A stretch of DNA of 11,875 bases from a bacterium (lineage in GTDB: Bacteria > Chloroflexota > Dormibacteria > UBA8260 > Bog-877), in assembly GCA_021817185.1 (NCBI GenBank), contig JAKAVU010000051.1, positions 1 to 11,875 on the forward strand, given 5' to 3'. Positions 1 to 6,395 of this stretch are shown one piece after another. The position numbers and the translations under genes were made by a program. Numbering within the stretch: the first letter of the stretch is position 1; the number at the start of each line of letters is the position of its first letter. A model generated the notes under the pieces. The model had not been told where the DNA came from. It did not search any database and saw only the letters and a list, made by a program, of their open reading frames with translations.

Positions 1-147
1 TGCTCCAGGACATGGGACATGGACAGGTCGGATGCCAGCAGCAGCCCGGACTCCACCAAGGCGGATGCTCTGCCGGGGACTCCCGCGGCTCGCGACCCCG
101 CGAGCCTGCCGGAGTTCGCGGATCGTGCGATCGCCATCGGGCGTCAC
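1..147 (-). pseudogene. XRE-type helix-turn-helix remnant, frameshifted and cut by the left edge
   Basis: This lies just downstream of the ArdC-like gene on the same strand. From a GTG at 147 the first frame reads VTPDGDRTIRELRQARG, a typical first helix of an XRE/Cro-type DNA-binding domain. That frame then loses all resemblance. One frame over, about 10 nt later, the sequence continues AAGVPGRASALVESGLLLAS and then DLSMSHVLE, which matches the recognition helix and the 'ESGR..PS' tail of the same fold. A normal domain has about nine residues between the two blocks; only about 10 nt remain, so a deletion of roughly 17 nt with a frameshift would explain it. The second frame is also open by itself from an ATG at 137 to the window edge, so it could be a different short protein. 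The similarity was judged by eye and the 3' part is missing, so the call is tentative. Confidence 0.3.
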
Positions 148-178
148 GATAGCGCGAACCGAGGTCTTCGCCGGACGG

Positions 179-1033
179 TCAGCCCGGCCCGCCAGCCCTG
201 AGCCCGTCCAGAATGACGCCGGCGGCCATCGAGATCCGCTGGCCGGCGGTGGTGATCTCCGCCACCGCCCGGTCGCCGCCACCGGCCCAGCTGGCGAGGT
301 ACCCGAAGCTGTAATCGGAGCTGTCAATGCCCAGCTCGTGGCAGACCACGAAGGCGACGCTCTCGGCCTCGAGCTCGGCGAGTTGGCGGCCACCCCGGAA
401 GTCCGCACCGTGGAGCAGCGCGTGAGCCAGTTCGTGGCAGAGTGTCTTGGTCAGCTGGGCGGGGGCCAGCCGCGGGTCCACCCGGATGCGCCGCAGCGCG
501 TGGCTGCAGTCTCCATGGCGTTCCCCCCGCAACTCCACCAGCTCGACTGCGAAGTCGAGGCTCCCGGCCAGATCCAGCAACCGGTCGAGTTCGCGGCGGG
601 GTCGCTGGCCGATCAGGTCCCGAAGGGGGCGGGGTAGGTCGGCCCCGTCGGTCTGGGCAACGTCAAACACCCGCACCACCCGGAACCGCACGGTCGAGGA
701 ATCTTCCTCCTTCCTGGACGCCTCCGGGTCCGATGGCCCGGACGCAAGGGGAGCGAAGATCGCGATGCCCCGCTCTCCGCGGCGGACCTGACGCCCCAGC
801 TCCTGCCAGGCCCGATAGCCGGCCACCCAGGTCGCCTCGGGACGCTGCGCCAGGATCAGGATCTGGTTGTGGAAGCTGTACCGGTGGAAGTGGCCGCTGA
901 AGGCGAGCCAATCCGCCCAACGCCGGCCGCTGGTGACCTCCCGGATTCCATTCTTCAGGCGCTCCAGGACCTCGCTCCGATCCCGGCATGGGGAGGGAGA
1001 TCGCGCGCCGGTGGTGGGGCTCGCAAGTGCCAC
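179..1033 (-). CDS. ArdC-like ssDNA-binding domain plus zinc metallopeptidase
   Basis: A 284-residue protein with two recognisable parts. Residues about 20-125 match the ArdC N-terminal domain (DUF1738), known in plasmid antirestriction proteins to bind single-stranded DNA. The hallmarks are the SFHNQILILAQRP block (53-65), VAGYRAWQELGRQV (70-83) and RRGERGIAIFAPL (84-96). Residues about 185-260 form a metallopeptidase-like domain with HELAH at 200-204 as the zinc site and a downstream acidic stretch (LEAES, 221-225) that could give the third ligand. There is no signal peptide, so it should be cytoplasmic. The start is a GTG with a weak AAGGCGG upstream. It sits downstream of the PiT gene with a 125-bp gap, so it probably has its own promoter. 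In chromosomes such proteins are common and mostly uncharacterised; an antirestriction or regulator-cleaving role is inference only. A possible broken XRE gene follows, which recalls the usual pairing of XRE regulators with ImmA-type peptidases. Confidence 0.85.
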   Translation of the reverse strand: MALASPTTGARSPSPCRDRSEVLERLKNGIREVTSGRRWADWLAFSGHFHRYSFHNQILILAQRPEATWVAGYRAWQELGRQVRRGERGIAIFAPLASGPSDPEASRKEEDSSTVRFRVVRVFDVAQTDGADLPRPLRDLIGQRPRRELDRLLDLAGSLDFAVELVELRGERHGDCSHALRRIRVDPRLAPAQLTKTLCHELAHALLHGADFRGGRQLAELEAESVAFVVCHELGIDSSDYSFGYLASWAGGGDRAVAEITTAGQRISMAAGVILDGLRAGGPG

Positions 1034-1074
1034 ACCGCCTTGGTCCGGGCAGGGAACGGTGAGGGGCTGTCCCC

Positions 1075-1084
1075 ATAGAATCTA
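1075..1084 (-). promoter_or_regulatory. Candidate -10 region for the ArdC-like gene
   Basis: Read on the minus strand this AT-rich decamer is TAGATTCTAT, inside otherwise very GC-rich DNA. It contains the TANNNT pattern of a sigma-70-type -10 box (TAGATT). It lies about 42 nt before the GTG start of the ArdC-like gene, leaving room for a short leader. I see no good -35 element. The 125-bp gap to the PiT stop codon supports an independent promoter here. Confidence 0.35.
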
Positions 1085-1158
1085 CCCGGTCACAGGCGCT
1101 CTGGCGAGCCCGGCTGGTGCCTGGCCCCGCCAAGTGGCCGGTTGTTTGCCCGGGCTGG

Positions 1159-2139
1159 TCAGGCAGTGAGGCCGAGGTGCCGCAGCAGCACGGCCGCCAG
1201 CCACCCCAGGAGGATGCCCGACGGCGGGCCGACCGCCCATCCCTTGAGGATCCCCTGAAGCGCGCGGCGATCCGTCCGGCTTTGCCCCCTCGCCCTGCTG
1301 GCCCCGGCCATGGCAGCCACCAGAGCCTGGTTCATCGAGGTGAAGTAGCCGAACTCCGCGGCCGTGAGCACTACCGCCACCTGCACCAGCTGGGCGGCAA
1401 CCGCCATTACAGCGTCTACCTTCACTATGTCGAAGGCCACCTTCTGCAACAGTCGGCCTCCGAAGACCAGCACGCCGGCCGCCAGGCCTGCCCCTCCGAT
1501 CACGCCGGCCACCAGGGGGCCGGCGGTTCCGGTGGCGATCAGGGCCGCGCTGGCGTTGGAGACGTCATTCGCCCCCATCGTGAACGAGGCCAACATCCCG
1601 ACCGCAACCAGGGCGGGCCCGACGCGAAGGCCAGGGCGCCAACGGTGGCCGACTGGCGATATAGGTGATCCTGCTGGCAGCCTGGCCAGGGCCAGCGTCA
1701 CCAGCAGGCCGAGCAGGAAGGCGCCCACGGGGGCCGCCACCCACACGATCACAAGCCGTCCGAGAGTCCCCCATTCAACCGGGTCACCGACCCCCACGGC
1801 AACCCCCACCAGGGAGAAGACCAGCAGCTGGATGGTGGAGGTGGGCACCCGCGCCCGGGTGTAGGCGGTGGTGAGGGCGAAGGCCAGGGCGAGCACCAGG
1901 AGCTCGTCCCCCTCGGTCAGCCGGTTGTGGGTGAGCCCGAGCCCGACCGTCGCCTCCACGGGATGGCTGGCCACTGCCGCTCCGAGCAGGGCCAGCGGCG
2001 CCATGAGCCACAGGGCCTGGCGCCGGTTGAGGGCTCCAAGAGCATGCGGCATGCCCATACAGGCACCGGTGTAGTGGGCACCGATGCTGGTCGCAAACGC
2101 CACCACCAGCACCAGCAGGCCAATCTCAGCTGCCGTCAC
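1159..2139 (-). CDS. PiT-family inorganic anion (phosphate/sulfate) permease
   Basis: A 326-residue, strongly hydrophobic protein with about ten predicted membrane segments in two homologous halves, as in the PiT family, which moves phosphate (Pit) or sulfate (CysP) with a coupling ion. The second half carries the family signature GANDVSNA at 189-196. The matching spot in the first half (20-27) reads GAHYTGAC, so the usual Asn-Asp pair is gone. The two 'PVSTTH'-type motifs are also changed, to VPTSTIQ (98-104) and YFTSMNQ (265-271). It is shorter than most PiT proteins because it lacks a large central cytoplasmic loop. The start is a GTG preceded by GGGAGG 4 nt upstream. No DUF47/PhoU-like partner gene, often found with Pit transporters, is visible. 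Membership in the fold is clear; substrate and transport competence are not. Confidence 0.85.
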   Translation of the reverse strand: MTAAEIGLLVLVVAFATSIGAHYTGACMGMPHALGALNRRQALWLMAPLALLGAAVASHPVEATVGLGLTHNRLTEGDELLVLALAFALTTAYTRARVPTSTIQLLVFSLVGVAVGVGDPVEWGTLGRLVIVWVAAPVGAFLLGLLVTLALARLPAGSPISPVGHRWRPGLRVGPALVAVGMLASFTMGANDVSNASAALIATGTAGPLVAGVIGGAGLAAGVLVFGGRLLQKVAFDIVKVDAVMAVAAQLVQVAVVLTAAEFGYFTSMNQALVAAMAGASRARGQSRTDRRALQGILKGWAVGPPSGILLGWLAAVLLRHLGLTA

Positions 2140-3207
2140 GCCACCTCCCAGCCGCCGCCGGCTTCTCGCTCGGTCCCGCGCGCCGCGACGCCGCCAACCG
2201 CACGAACTCGGCCCATGTCCGAGGTCGCGTGAGCCACATGGCTACCGGATCGAGGTTACGCGTCCGAGCCGCGACCCAGCGAGGCTCCAGCCACAAGGCG
2301 CCGCCAACCTCAGGGCACGGTTTGAGCGTCGAGGCCGCCCCCTCCTGGTTCGATGCCGGGGTCTCGCCTCCGGCTTCGGGTCGGAGCCGGGGGATCCCCA
2401 TGGGAAGTCGAGCCATCCCCGCACCTCGTCGGCGTCGGTGGGGGACCTGGCCGGCCCTCGGGCTGGGCAGGTGCGCCGTGACATTGGCCCACCCGCTTCA
2501 TCGACCCGGGTCGGGGGTCATCTGGGTGCCCTCGCCGAGGAACTCCGCCCGATTGCTGAGCGCGGTGGACTCCCCCATGATGGGGAGGTCGCGGCCCATC
2601 TCCCCCAGCGCGACCCGCGGATCGGCCCGTCCGCAGGCTGGTTGGTCATTGCACATCGCCCGGCTCGCAAACTTCCAGAAGCGCCGCCCGGGCGGCGCGG
2701 TCGCGAGGGTGCCCAGGCCAGTCCTTTGGGTGGGCGCCGCGATCGGCACCAGCAGGGTCCAGGCGTTCGAACTCAGCAGCGCCTGCCCCGCGAACACGGC
2801 GTCTCGACCCTGCTCTTCAAAGAGGATTGCCTGCTGGAGTTGCTCGGAGGTGGTGCCGCGGCCCAGGATGAACCAGGCGCACACGGCTGCCCCCCAACTG
2901 CGCTTCGGCCATGGCAGGCAGGGGGGGACGTGCGCCCGACATACCGGCACGTGACCGTGCCCACTGCGACTGGGCTGCGGGATGGTGGAAAGCGACTTTC
3001 CCAGCGGATGGCCCCAGGGTTACGAAGCTCCCCTTCGGCCGAGCCCGCGAGCCCACCTCATGCGTGCGCCCCCTACCAGGTCGCGTAGGGGGTCGGCGAA
3101 GCGAGATGATGAGCGCGCAAGGAGGACGCCGGCTCGCGGCGAGGGGAGAACCGGCGCGCAGGCAGCAAGGGCAACGCGCTTGGCCCGGTTTCGGCAGGAG
3201 GTTCAAG
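2140..3207. other. About 1.07 kb with no convincing gene, before citrate synthase
   Basis: Several frames are open on both strands, as expected by chance at this GC content, but none gives a protein I recognise or has a clear ribosome binding site. The least bad candidate is on the minus strand from 2950 to 2498 (150 codons). It has a hydrophobic stretch near its N-terminus (AAVCAWFILG) and another at LLSSNAWTLLVPIAAP, and hand inspection suggests third codon positions richer in GC than second ones. It could be a decayed membrane protein gene or chance. A minus frame from 2416 to 2126 overlaps the PiT start by 14 bp but has low-complexity content. Two short perfect inverted repeats sit close together: GGCACG-tgac-CGTGCC at 2946-2961 and GGAAAG-cga-CTTTCC at 2987-3001. 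They could be operators or chance. The last 140 bp form the leader of the citrate synthase gene. Confidence 0.5.
3069..3092 (+). promoter_or_regulatory. Hairpin in the citrate synthase leader
   Basis: A perfect 8-bp inverted repeat, CCCCCTAC and GTAGGGGG, is separated by an 8-nt loop (caggtcgc). It ends 115 nt before the citrate synthase ATG. There is no T-run after it, so it is not a standard intrinsic terminator. It could be a transcript-stability or attenuation hairpin, a terminator of the Actinomycetota type without a T tail, or a DNA-binding site. The leader that follows is purine-rich and contains an AAGGAGG at about 3119-3125 that does not precede any recognisable gene start. Confidence 0.35.
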
Positions 3208-4500
3208 ATGGCGGCAGCGGCTGAGGCATCGCAAGACAAGCTCACGGTCACCGACTCCAGAACGGGGAGGACCTATGAGCTACCGATCGTCGACGGAGCG
3301 ATCCGGACTCTGGATCTTCGCCAGATCAAGACCGACGCGGACGACTTCGGACTGATGGGCTACGACCCCGCGTTCCAGAACACCGCCAGCTGCCGGAGCC
3401 GGATCACCTACATCGACGGGGAGCGGGGGATCCTGCGCTATCGCGGCTATCCGATCGAGGAGCTCGCCGAGTCCAAGAGCTTTCTGGAGATCGCCTACCT
3501 GCTGTTGAACGGGGAGCTCCCCTCCGCCGCGGAACTCGCCCAGTGGCAGGGCGAGATCACCAACCACACCTTCATCCACGAGAGCATCAAGCACTTCATC
3601 GACGGTTTCCACCACGACGCCCATCCGATGGGGATGCTGGTCTCCTCCGTGGCGGCGCTCTCGACGTTCTACCCGGAGGCCAAGCAGATCCGTGACCCGG
3701 AGGTGCGTCACCGCCAGATCGTGCGGCTCATCGCCAAGATGCCGACCCTGGCGGCCTTCGCCTACCGCCACGCCATGGGCCTGTACTACGCATACCCGGA
3801 CGACGACCTCTCCTACGCGGGCAACTTCCTCAACATGATGTGGCGGGCCACCGAGCTGAAGTACCAGCCGAACCCGGTCCTGGAGCATGCGCTCAACGTT
3901 CTGCTGGTGCTCCACGCCGATCATGAGCAGAACTGTTCGACCAGCACCATGCGCCTGGTGGGCAGCTCCGAGGCCGATCCTTACGCGGCCATGTCGGCCG
4001 CCTGCGCAGCTCTCTACGGCCCCCTGCACGGGGGAGCCAACGAGCAGGTGCTGCGGATGCTCCAGAGGATTGGAAAGGTCGAGAACATCCCGGACTACAT
4101 CCGCCGCGTCAAGGCGGGCGAGTTCCGGCTCATGGGCTTCGGTCACCGGGTCTACAAGAACTTCGACCCCCGCGCCCAGCTGATCAAGAAGGTGGCGGAC
4201 CAGGTCTTCGAGGTCACCGGGCGCAGTCCGCTGCTCGACATCGCCCTGGAGGTGGAGCGGATCGCGCTGGCGGACGAGTACTTCATCACCCACAAGCTGT
4301 ATCCCAACGTCGACTTCTACTCGGGGATCATCTACCTGGCAATGGGCATCCCGGTGGAGATGTTCCCCGTCCTCTTCGCGATCGGTCGCACCCCCGGATG
4401 GCTCGCCCACTGGGAGGAGGGACTGCTCGATTCGGAGCAGAAGATCGGACGGCCCCGCCAGCTCTACGTGGGGCCGAGCATCCGGCACCTGGAGGGCTGA
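3208..4500 (+). CDS. gltA: Citrate synthase
   Basis: Condenses acetyl-CoA with oxaloacetate to make citrate, the entry step of the TCA cycle, in the cytoplasm. The chosen ATG gives 430 residues, the usual length of the hexameric GltA-type enzyme, and is preceded by a strong AGGAGG with 6-nt spacing. The frame stays open upstream but that part has no family similarity. The N-terminal region has the SRITYIDGERGILRYRGYPI block (64-83). The catalytic set is present: HADHEQN at 236-242, GPLHGGAN with His274, GFGHRVYK with His313 and PNVDFYSG with Asp369. Substrate-binding arginines are expected in IGRTPGW (392-398) and RPRQLYVG (415-422). It appears to be transcribed alone: a gene-poor kilobase lies upstream and a palindromic terminator follows directly. 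A methylcitrate synthase role cannot be excluded, but the length and motifs fit citrate synthase best. Confidence 0.97.
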   Translation: MAAAAEASQDKLTVTDSRTGRTYELPIVDGAIRTLDLRQIKTDADDFGLMGYDPAFQNTASCRSRITYIDGERGILRYRGYPIEELAESKSFLEIAYLLLNGELPSAAELAQWQGEITNHTFIHESIKHFIDGFHHDAHPMGMLVSSVAALSTFYPEAKQIRDPEVRHRQIVRLIAKMPTLAAFAYRHAMGLYYAYPDDDLSYAGNFLNMMWRATELKYQPNPVLEHALNVLLVLHADHEQNCSTSTMRLVGSSEADPYAAMSAACAALYGPLHGGANEQVLRMLQRIGKVENIPDYIRRVKAGEFRLMGFGHRVYKNFDPRAQLIKKVADQVFEVTGRSPLLDIALEVERIALADEYFITHKLYPNVDFYSGIIYLAMGIPVEMFPVLFAIGRTPGWLAHWEEGLLDSEQKIGRPRQLYVGPSIRHLEG

Positions 4501-4503
4501 GCG

Positions 4504-4535
4504 GCTCAGGGGGCGGCCGCGGCCGCCCCCTGAGC
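4504..4535. terminator. Perfect 32-nt palindrome acting as bidirectional terminator
   Basis: The half-site GCTCAGGGGGCGGCCG is followed at once by its exact reverse complement, with no spacer: 16 bp of perfect dyad symmetry. It starts 3 nt after the citrate synthase stop codon and ends immediately before the stop codon of the convergent ATP-grasp gene, so it fills nearly all of the 35-bp gap. A transcript from either side would fold into a very stable GC-rich hairpin (in practice with a 4-nt or larger loop at the CGCG centre). There is no T-tail on either side, as is common for intrinsic terminators in high-GC bacteria. Confidence 0.8.
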
Positions 4536-5756
4536 TCAGTCGATCTCGAACCGCAGTTGGGAGTGGGCGAGCCTCAGCGCCCGGGCAGCATCCGGTCCAT
4601 CCGTCCCCCGGGCGAACATGAAGCCGAGGTAGCGATCGCCCTCGGGTGGAGGAGCGATGCTCGTTCCCAGGGGAACCGCGATTTCCAGGGACTCCACCCC
4701 GGGCACCGCGAGCGCACCCTCCCGGCCGCTGACCTCCAGCAGCCGGCCGGCCCTGGGGATCGGCAGCATCATCACCCCGGCGCCGCCGGCCTCCAGCTCC
4801 GGATCCGGCAGCGGCTCGCCGAGCGCCTGCAGCAGGATAAGCTCCTCCAGCGTCTGCCCCTGCCGAAAGTGCAGCACCGAGGAGCAGTGCCCTCCGATCG
4901 AGCGCGAGGCGAGGTCGATCAGCACGGGATCATCCCAACCCAGCCGCAGTTCGGCGTGGACCGGGCCGGTGGTCAGCCCCAGCGCTCCCACCGCCGCCGC
5001 CACGGTCTGTCGGACGGCCTCCTGCCGAGCTGGGGGTAGAACGGTGGGCACGGTGTAGATCGTCTCCTCGAAGTAGGGGCCGTCCAGGGGGTCCGGCTTG
5101 TCGTAGATCGCCAGGGGGATGAGATTGCCGCCACTGATCAGCGCCTCCACGGCCACCTCGGGGCCGGGCACGAACTCCTCCACCAGCAGCGGGCGCGGCA
5201 CCGCTGCCCGTTCCGGTCCGCAGCCGGCGGCCAGCAGCCGGCGTACGCGCGCTCCGGCGGGTGGCAGCTCCACAGGGGCGTTCACCCGCACCACCCCCCG
5301 GCTGGCCGCCTGGTCCAGCGGCTTGAGCACCGCCGGAAAGAGCTCCCATGCCGGCGGGTCCTCGTGTGCCCAGATCGCCCAGCGCGGCTGGGCGATCTCG
5401 GCCAATCGGAGCCGGTCCCGTAGCCGCGCCTTGTCCCTGGTCGCGGCGGCGGCGGCGGGCGGATTGCCGGGCAGCTGCAGGGCCCAGGCGAGGTGAGCTG
5501 CGACCAGAACCCCCGACTCGTCGGCCGCCACCACCGCGGCGATCTCCTCGGCCTCCTGGAGCTCGACCAGGCGGTCCGGGGCGAGTTCAGGATGGCTGAG
5601 GTCGATCAGCAGCTCACCTCCCGGGTGGAGGGAGCGCAGGGTGGACGGCTCCTCGCTGGCGACCACCACCTCCAGGCCCAGTCGGCGCGCGGCCGCGAGG
5701 AAGGCGGATGCCCGGTAGGTGGAGGTCGGCAGCACCAGCAGCACGCGGCGGCTCAT
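4536..5756 (-). CDS. ATP-grasp ligase of unknown substrate
   Basis: A 406-residue cytoplasmic protein with the ATP-grasp fold, which uses ATP to activate a carboxylate as an acyl-phosphate and join it to an amine or similar group. The N-terminal part (about 1-105) is a Rossmann-like preATP-grasp domain beginning RRVLLVLPTS. The nucleotide-binding part has PAVLKPLD (141-148, Lys145) and the hinge LLVEEFVPGPEVAVE (190-204). Metal ligands are likely Glu269 (HAEL) and Asp281 in LIDLASRSIGG (279-289); the usual 'E.N.R' is D.A.R here. A C-terminal domain (about 320-406) resembles that of L-amino-acid-ligase-type members. PurK, PurT and biotin carboxylase are less likely because their specific motifs are missing. 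Its neighbours (citrate synthase convergent, NfuA divergent) give no pathway clue. The start is ATG with no Shine-Dalgarno but a TAGTCT hexamer 6 nt upstream, which suggests a leaderless mRNA. Confidence 0.85.
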   Translation of the reverse strand: MSRRVLLVLPTSTYRASAFLAAARRLGLEVVVASEEPSTLRSLHPGGELLIDLSHPELAPDRLVELQEAEEIAAVVAADESGVLVAAHLAWALQLPGNPPAAAAATRDKARLRDRLRLAEIAQPRWAIWAHEDPPAWELFPAVLKPLDQAASRGVVRVNAPVELPPAGARVRRLLAAGCGPERAAVPRPLLVEEFVPGPEVAVEALISGGNLIPLAIYDKPDPLDGPYFEETIYTVPTVLPPARQEAVRQTVAAAVGALGLTTGPVHAELRLGWDDPVLIDLASRSIGGHCSSVLHFRQGQTLEELILLQALGEPLPDPELEAGGAGVMMLPIPRAGRLLEVSGREGALAVPGVESLEIAVPLGTSIAPPPEGDRYLGFMFARGTDGPDAARALRLAHSQLRFEID

Positions 5757-5773
5757 AGCGTCAGACTATCCCC
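5757..5773. promoter_or_regulatory. 17-bp divergent gap with leaderless-type -10 box
   Basis: Only 17 bp separate the ATG codons of the ATP-grasp gene (minus) and the NfuA-type gene (plus). On the minus strand TAGTCT (5768-5763) fits TANNNT and stands exactly 6 nt before ATG, so transcription would begin at the start codon itself. On the plus strand the candidates are less clear: TAGCGT at 5756-5761, 12 nt before ATG, or GACTAT at 5764-5769, 4 nt before ATG. No purine-rich ribosome binding site is present on either side, and any -35 element must lie inside the opposite gene. Confidence 0.45.
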
Positions 5774-6385
5774 ATGAGCGATTCCCCCGACGGCACCACC
5801 GCCGAGCTTCCGACCCTGACCCTGACCGAACGTGCCGCCGAGCGGATTCGCGGCTTCCGCCAGCGCCAGGGGCACCCGGAGGCATGGGTGTCGGTGGCGC
5901 CGGCGGGGCTGGCGGGTGAGCGCCTCACCTTCAGCTTCGCGCTGGTGGAGAGCGGCGGGCTCCGCGAGGACGAGGTGCTGGTGCGCGGCCAGCAGGACAT
6001 CGACTTCGTCGCCCCCAAGTTGATCGCCCGACACGTGATCGGCTCGACCGTTGACGCCGACCCCATGACCGGTGCCCTGGAGCTGCGGACAAGTTACAAC
6101 CCCGACGCGGACCCCCTGGCCCGCGCGGTCCAGGAGCTGCTCGACTCCGAGATCAACCCGGCGGTGGCCTCCCACGGCGGCTACATCGGCCTGCTGGACG
6201 TGGCCGACGGGGTCGCGTATGTCCAGATGGGGGGTGGGTGCCAGGGGTGCGGGCTAGCTGAGGTCACCCTGTCGCAGGGGGTGAGGGCCACGATTCTGGA
6301 GCGCTTCCCAGAGCTCCACGACGTGGTCGACACCACCGATCACGCGCAGGGGGCCAATCCCTACTATCAGGCCGCCAAGAAGTGA
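5774..6385 (+). CDS. nfuA: NfuA-type Fe-S cluster carrier (NifU family)
   Basis: Carries and delivers iron-sulfur clusters to target enzymes in the cytoplasm. The protein has 203 residues, close to the 191 of E. coli NfuA, with the same two-part layout. Residues about 14-105 form an A-type (HesB/IscA-like) domain without the cysteines of active A-type scaffolds, as is known for NfuA. Residues about 112-185 are the NifU C-terminal domain, with the HGGYIGLLDV strand (134-143) and the MGGGCQGCG motif (152-160) whose Cys156 and Cys159 bind a cluster at a dimer interface. The ATG has no Shine-Dalgarno and sits 17 bp from the divergent ATP-grasp gene. The stop codon is 10 bp from that of the convergent glycosyltransferase, with no terminator between. 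It is not in a suf or isc operon here. Fe-S delivery is family knowledge; the particular clients are unknown. Confidence 0.88.
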   Translation: MSDSPDGTTAELPTLTLTERAAERIRGFRQRQGHPEAWVSVAPAGLAGERLTFSFALVESGGLREDEVLVRGQQDIDFVAPKLIARHVIGSTVDADPMTGALELRTSYNPDADPLARAVQELLDSEINPAVASHGGYIGLLDVADGVAYVQMGGGCQGCGLAEVTLSQGVRATILERFPELHDVVDTTDHAQGANPYYQAAKK

Positions 6386-6395
6386 ACGTCGCCGC

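Noticed and set aside
2279..2368. tRNA-like fold: GCGAGGC pairs with GTCTCGC as a 7-bp acceptor stem, and CCTGG-TTCGATG-CCGGG looks like a T-arm; total 90 nt, as in a class II tRNA.
   Set aside because: No D-arm pairing and no anticodon arm with a 7-nt loop and U33 can be drawn, and position 60 is not a pyrimidine. It is probably chance or at most a decayed tRNA.
2084..3088. Plus-strand open frame of 334 codons covering the region before citrate synthase.
   Set aside because: It begins inside the PiT gene, has no ribosome binding site, its codon-position composition is unlike a real gene here, and the product is Arg/Pro/Gly-rich without domains.
2911..3207. In-frame N-terminal extension of citrate synthase (a further 99 codons).
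   Set aside because: The extension is low-complexity and Arg/Pro-rich, has no family similarity, and the ATG at 3208 has an ideal AGGAGG and gives the normal family length.
3280..4488. Long open frame of 402 codons on the minus strand opposite citrate synthase.
   Set aside because: It is a mirror of the citrate synthase codons in GC-rich DNA; the protein is rich in His, Val, Asp and Gly with no domain pattern.
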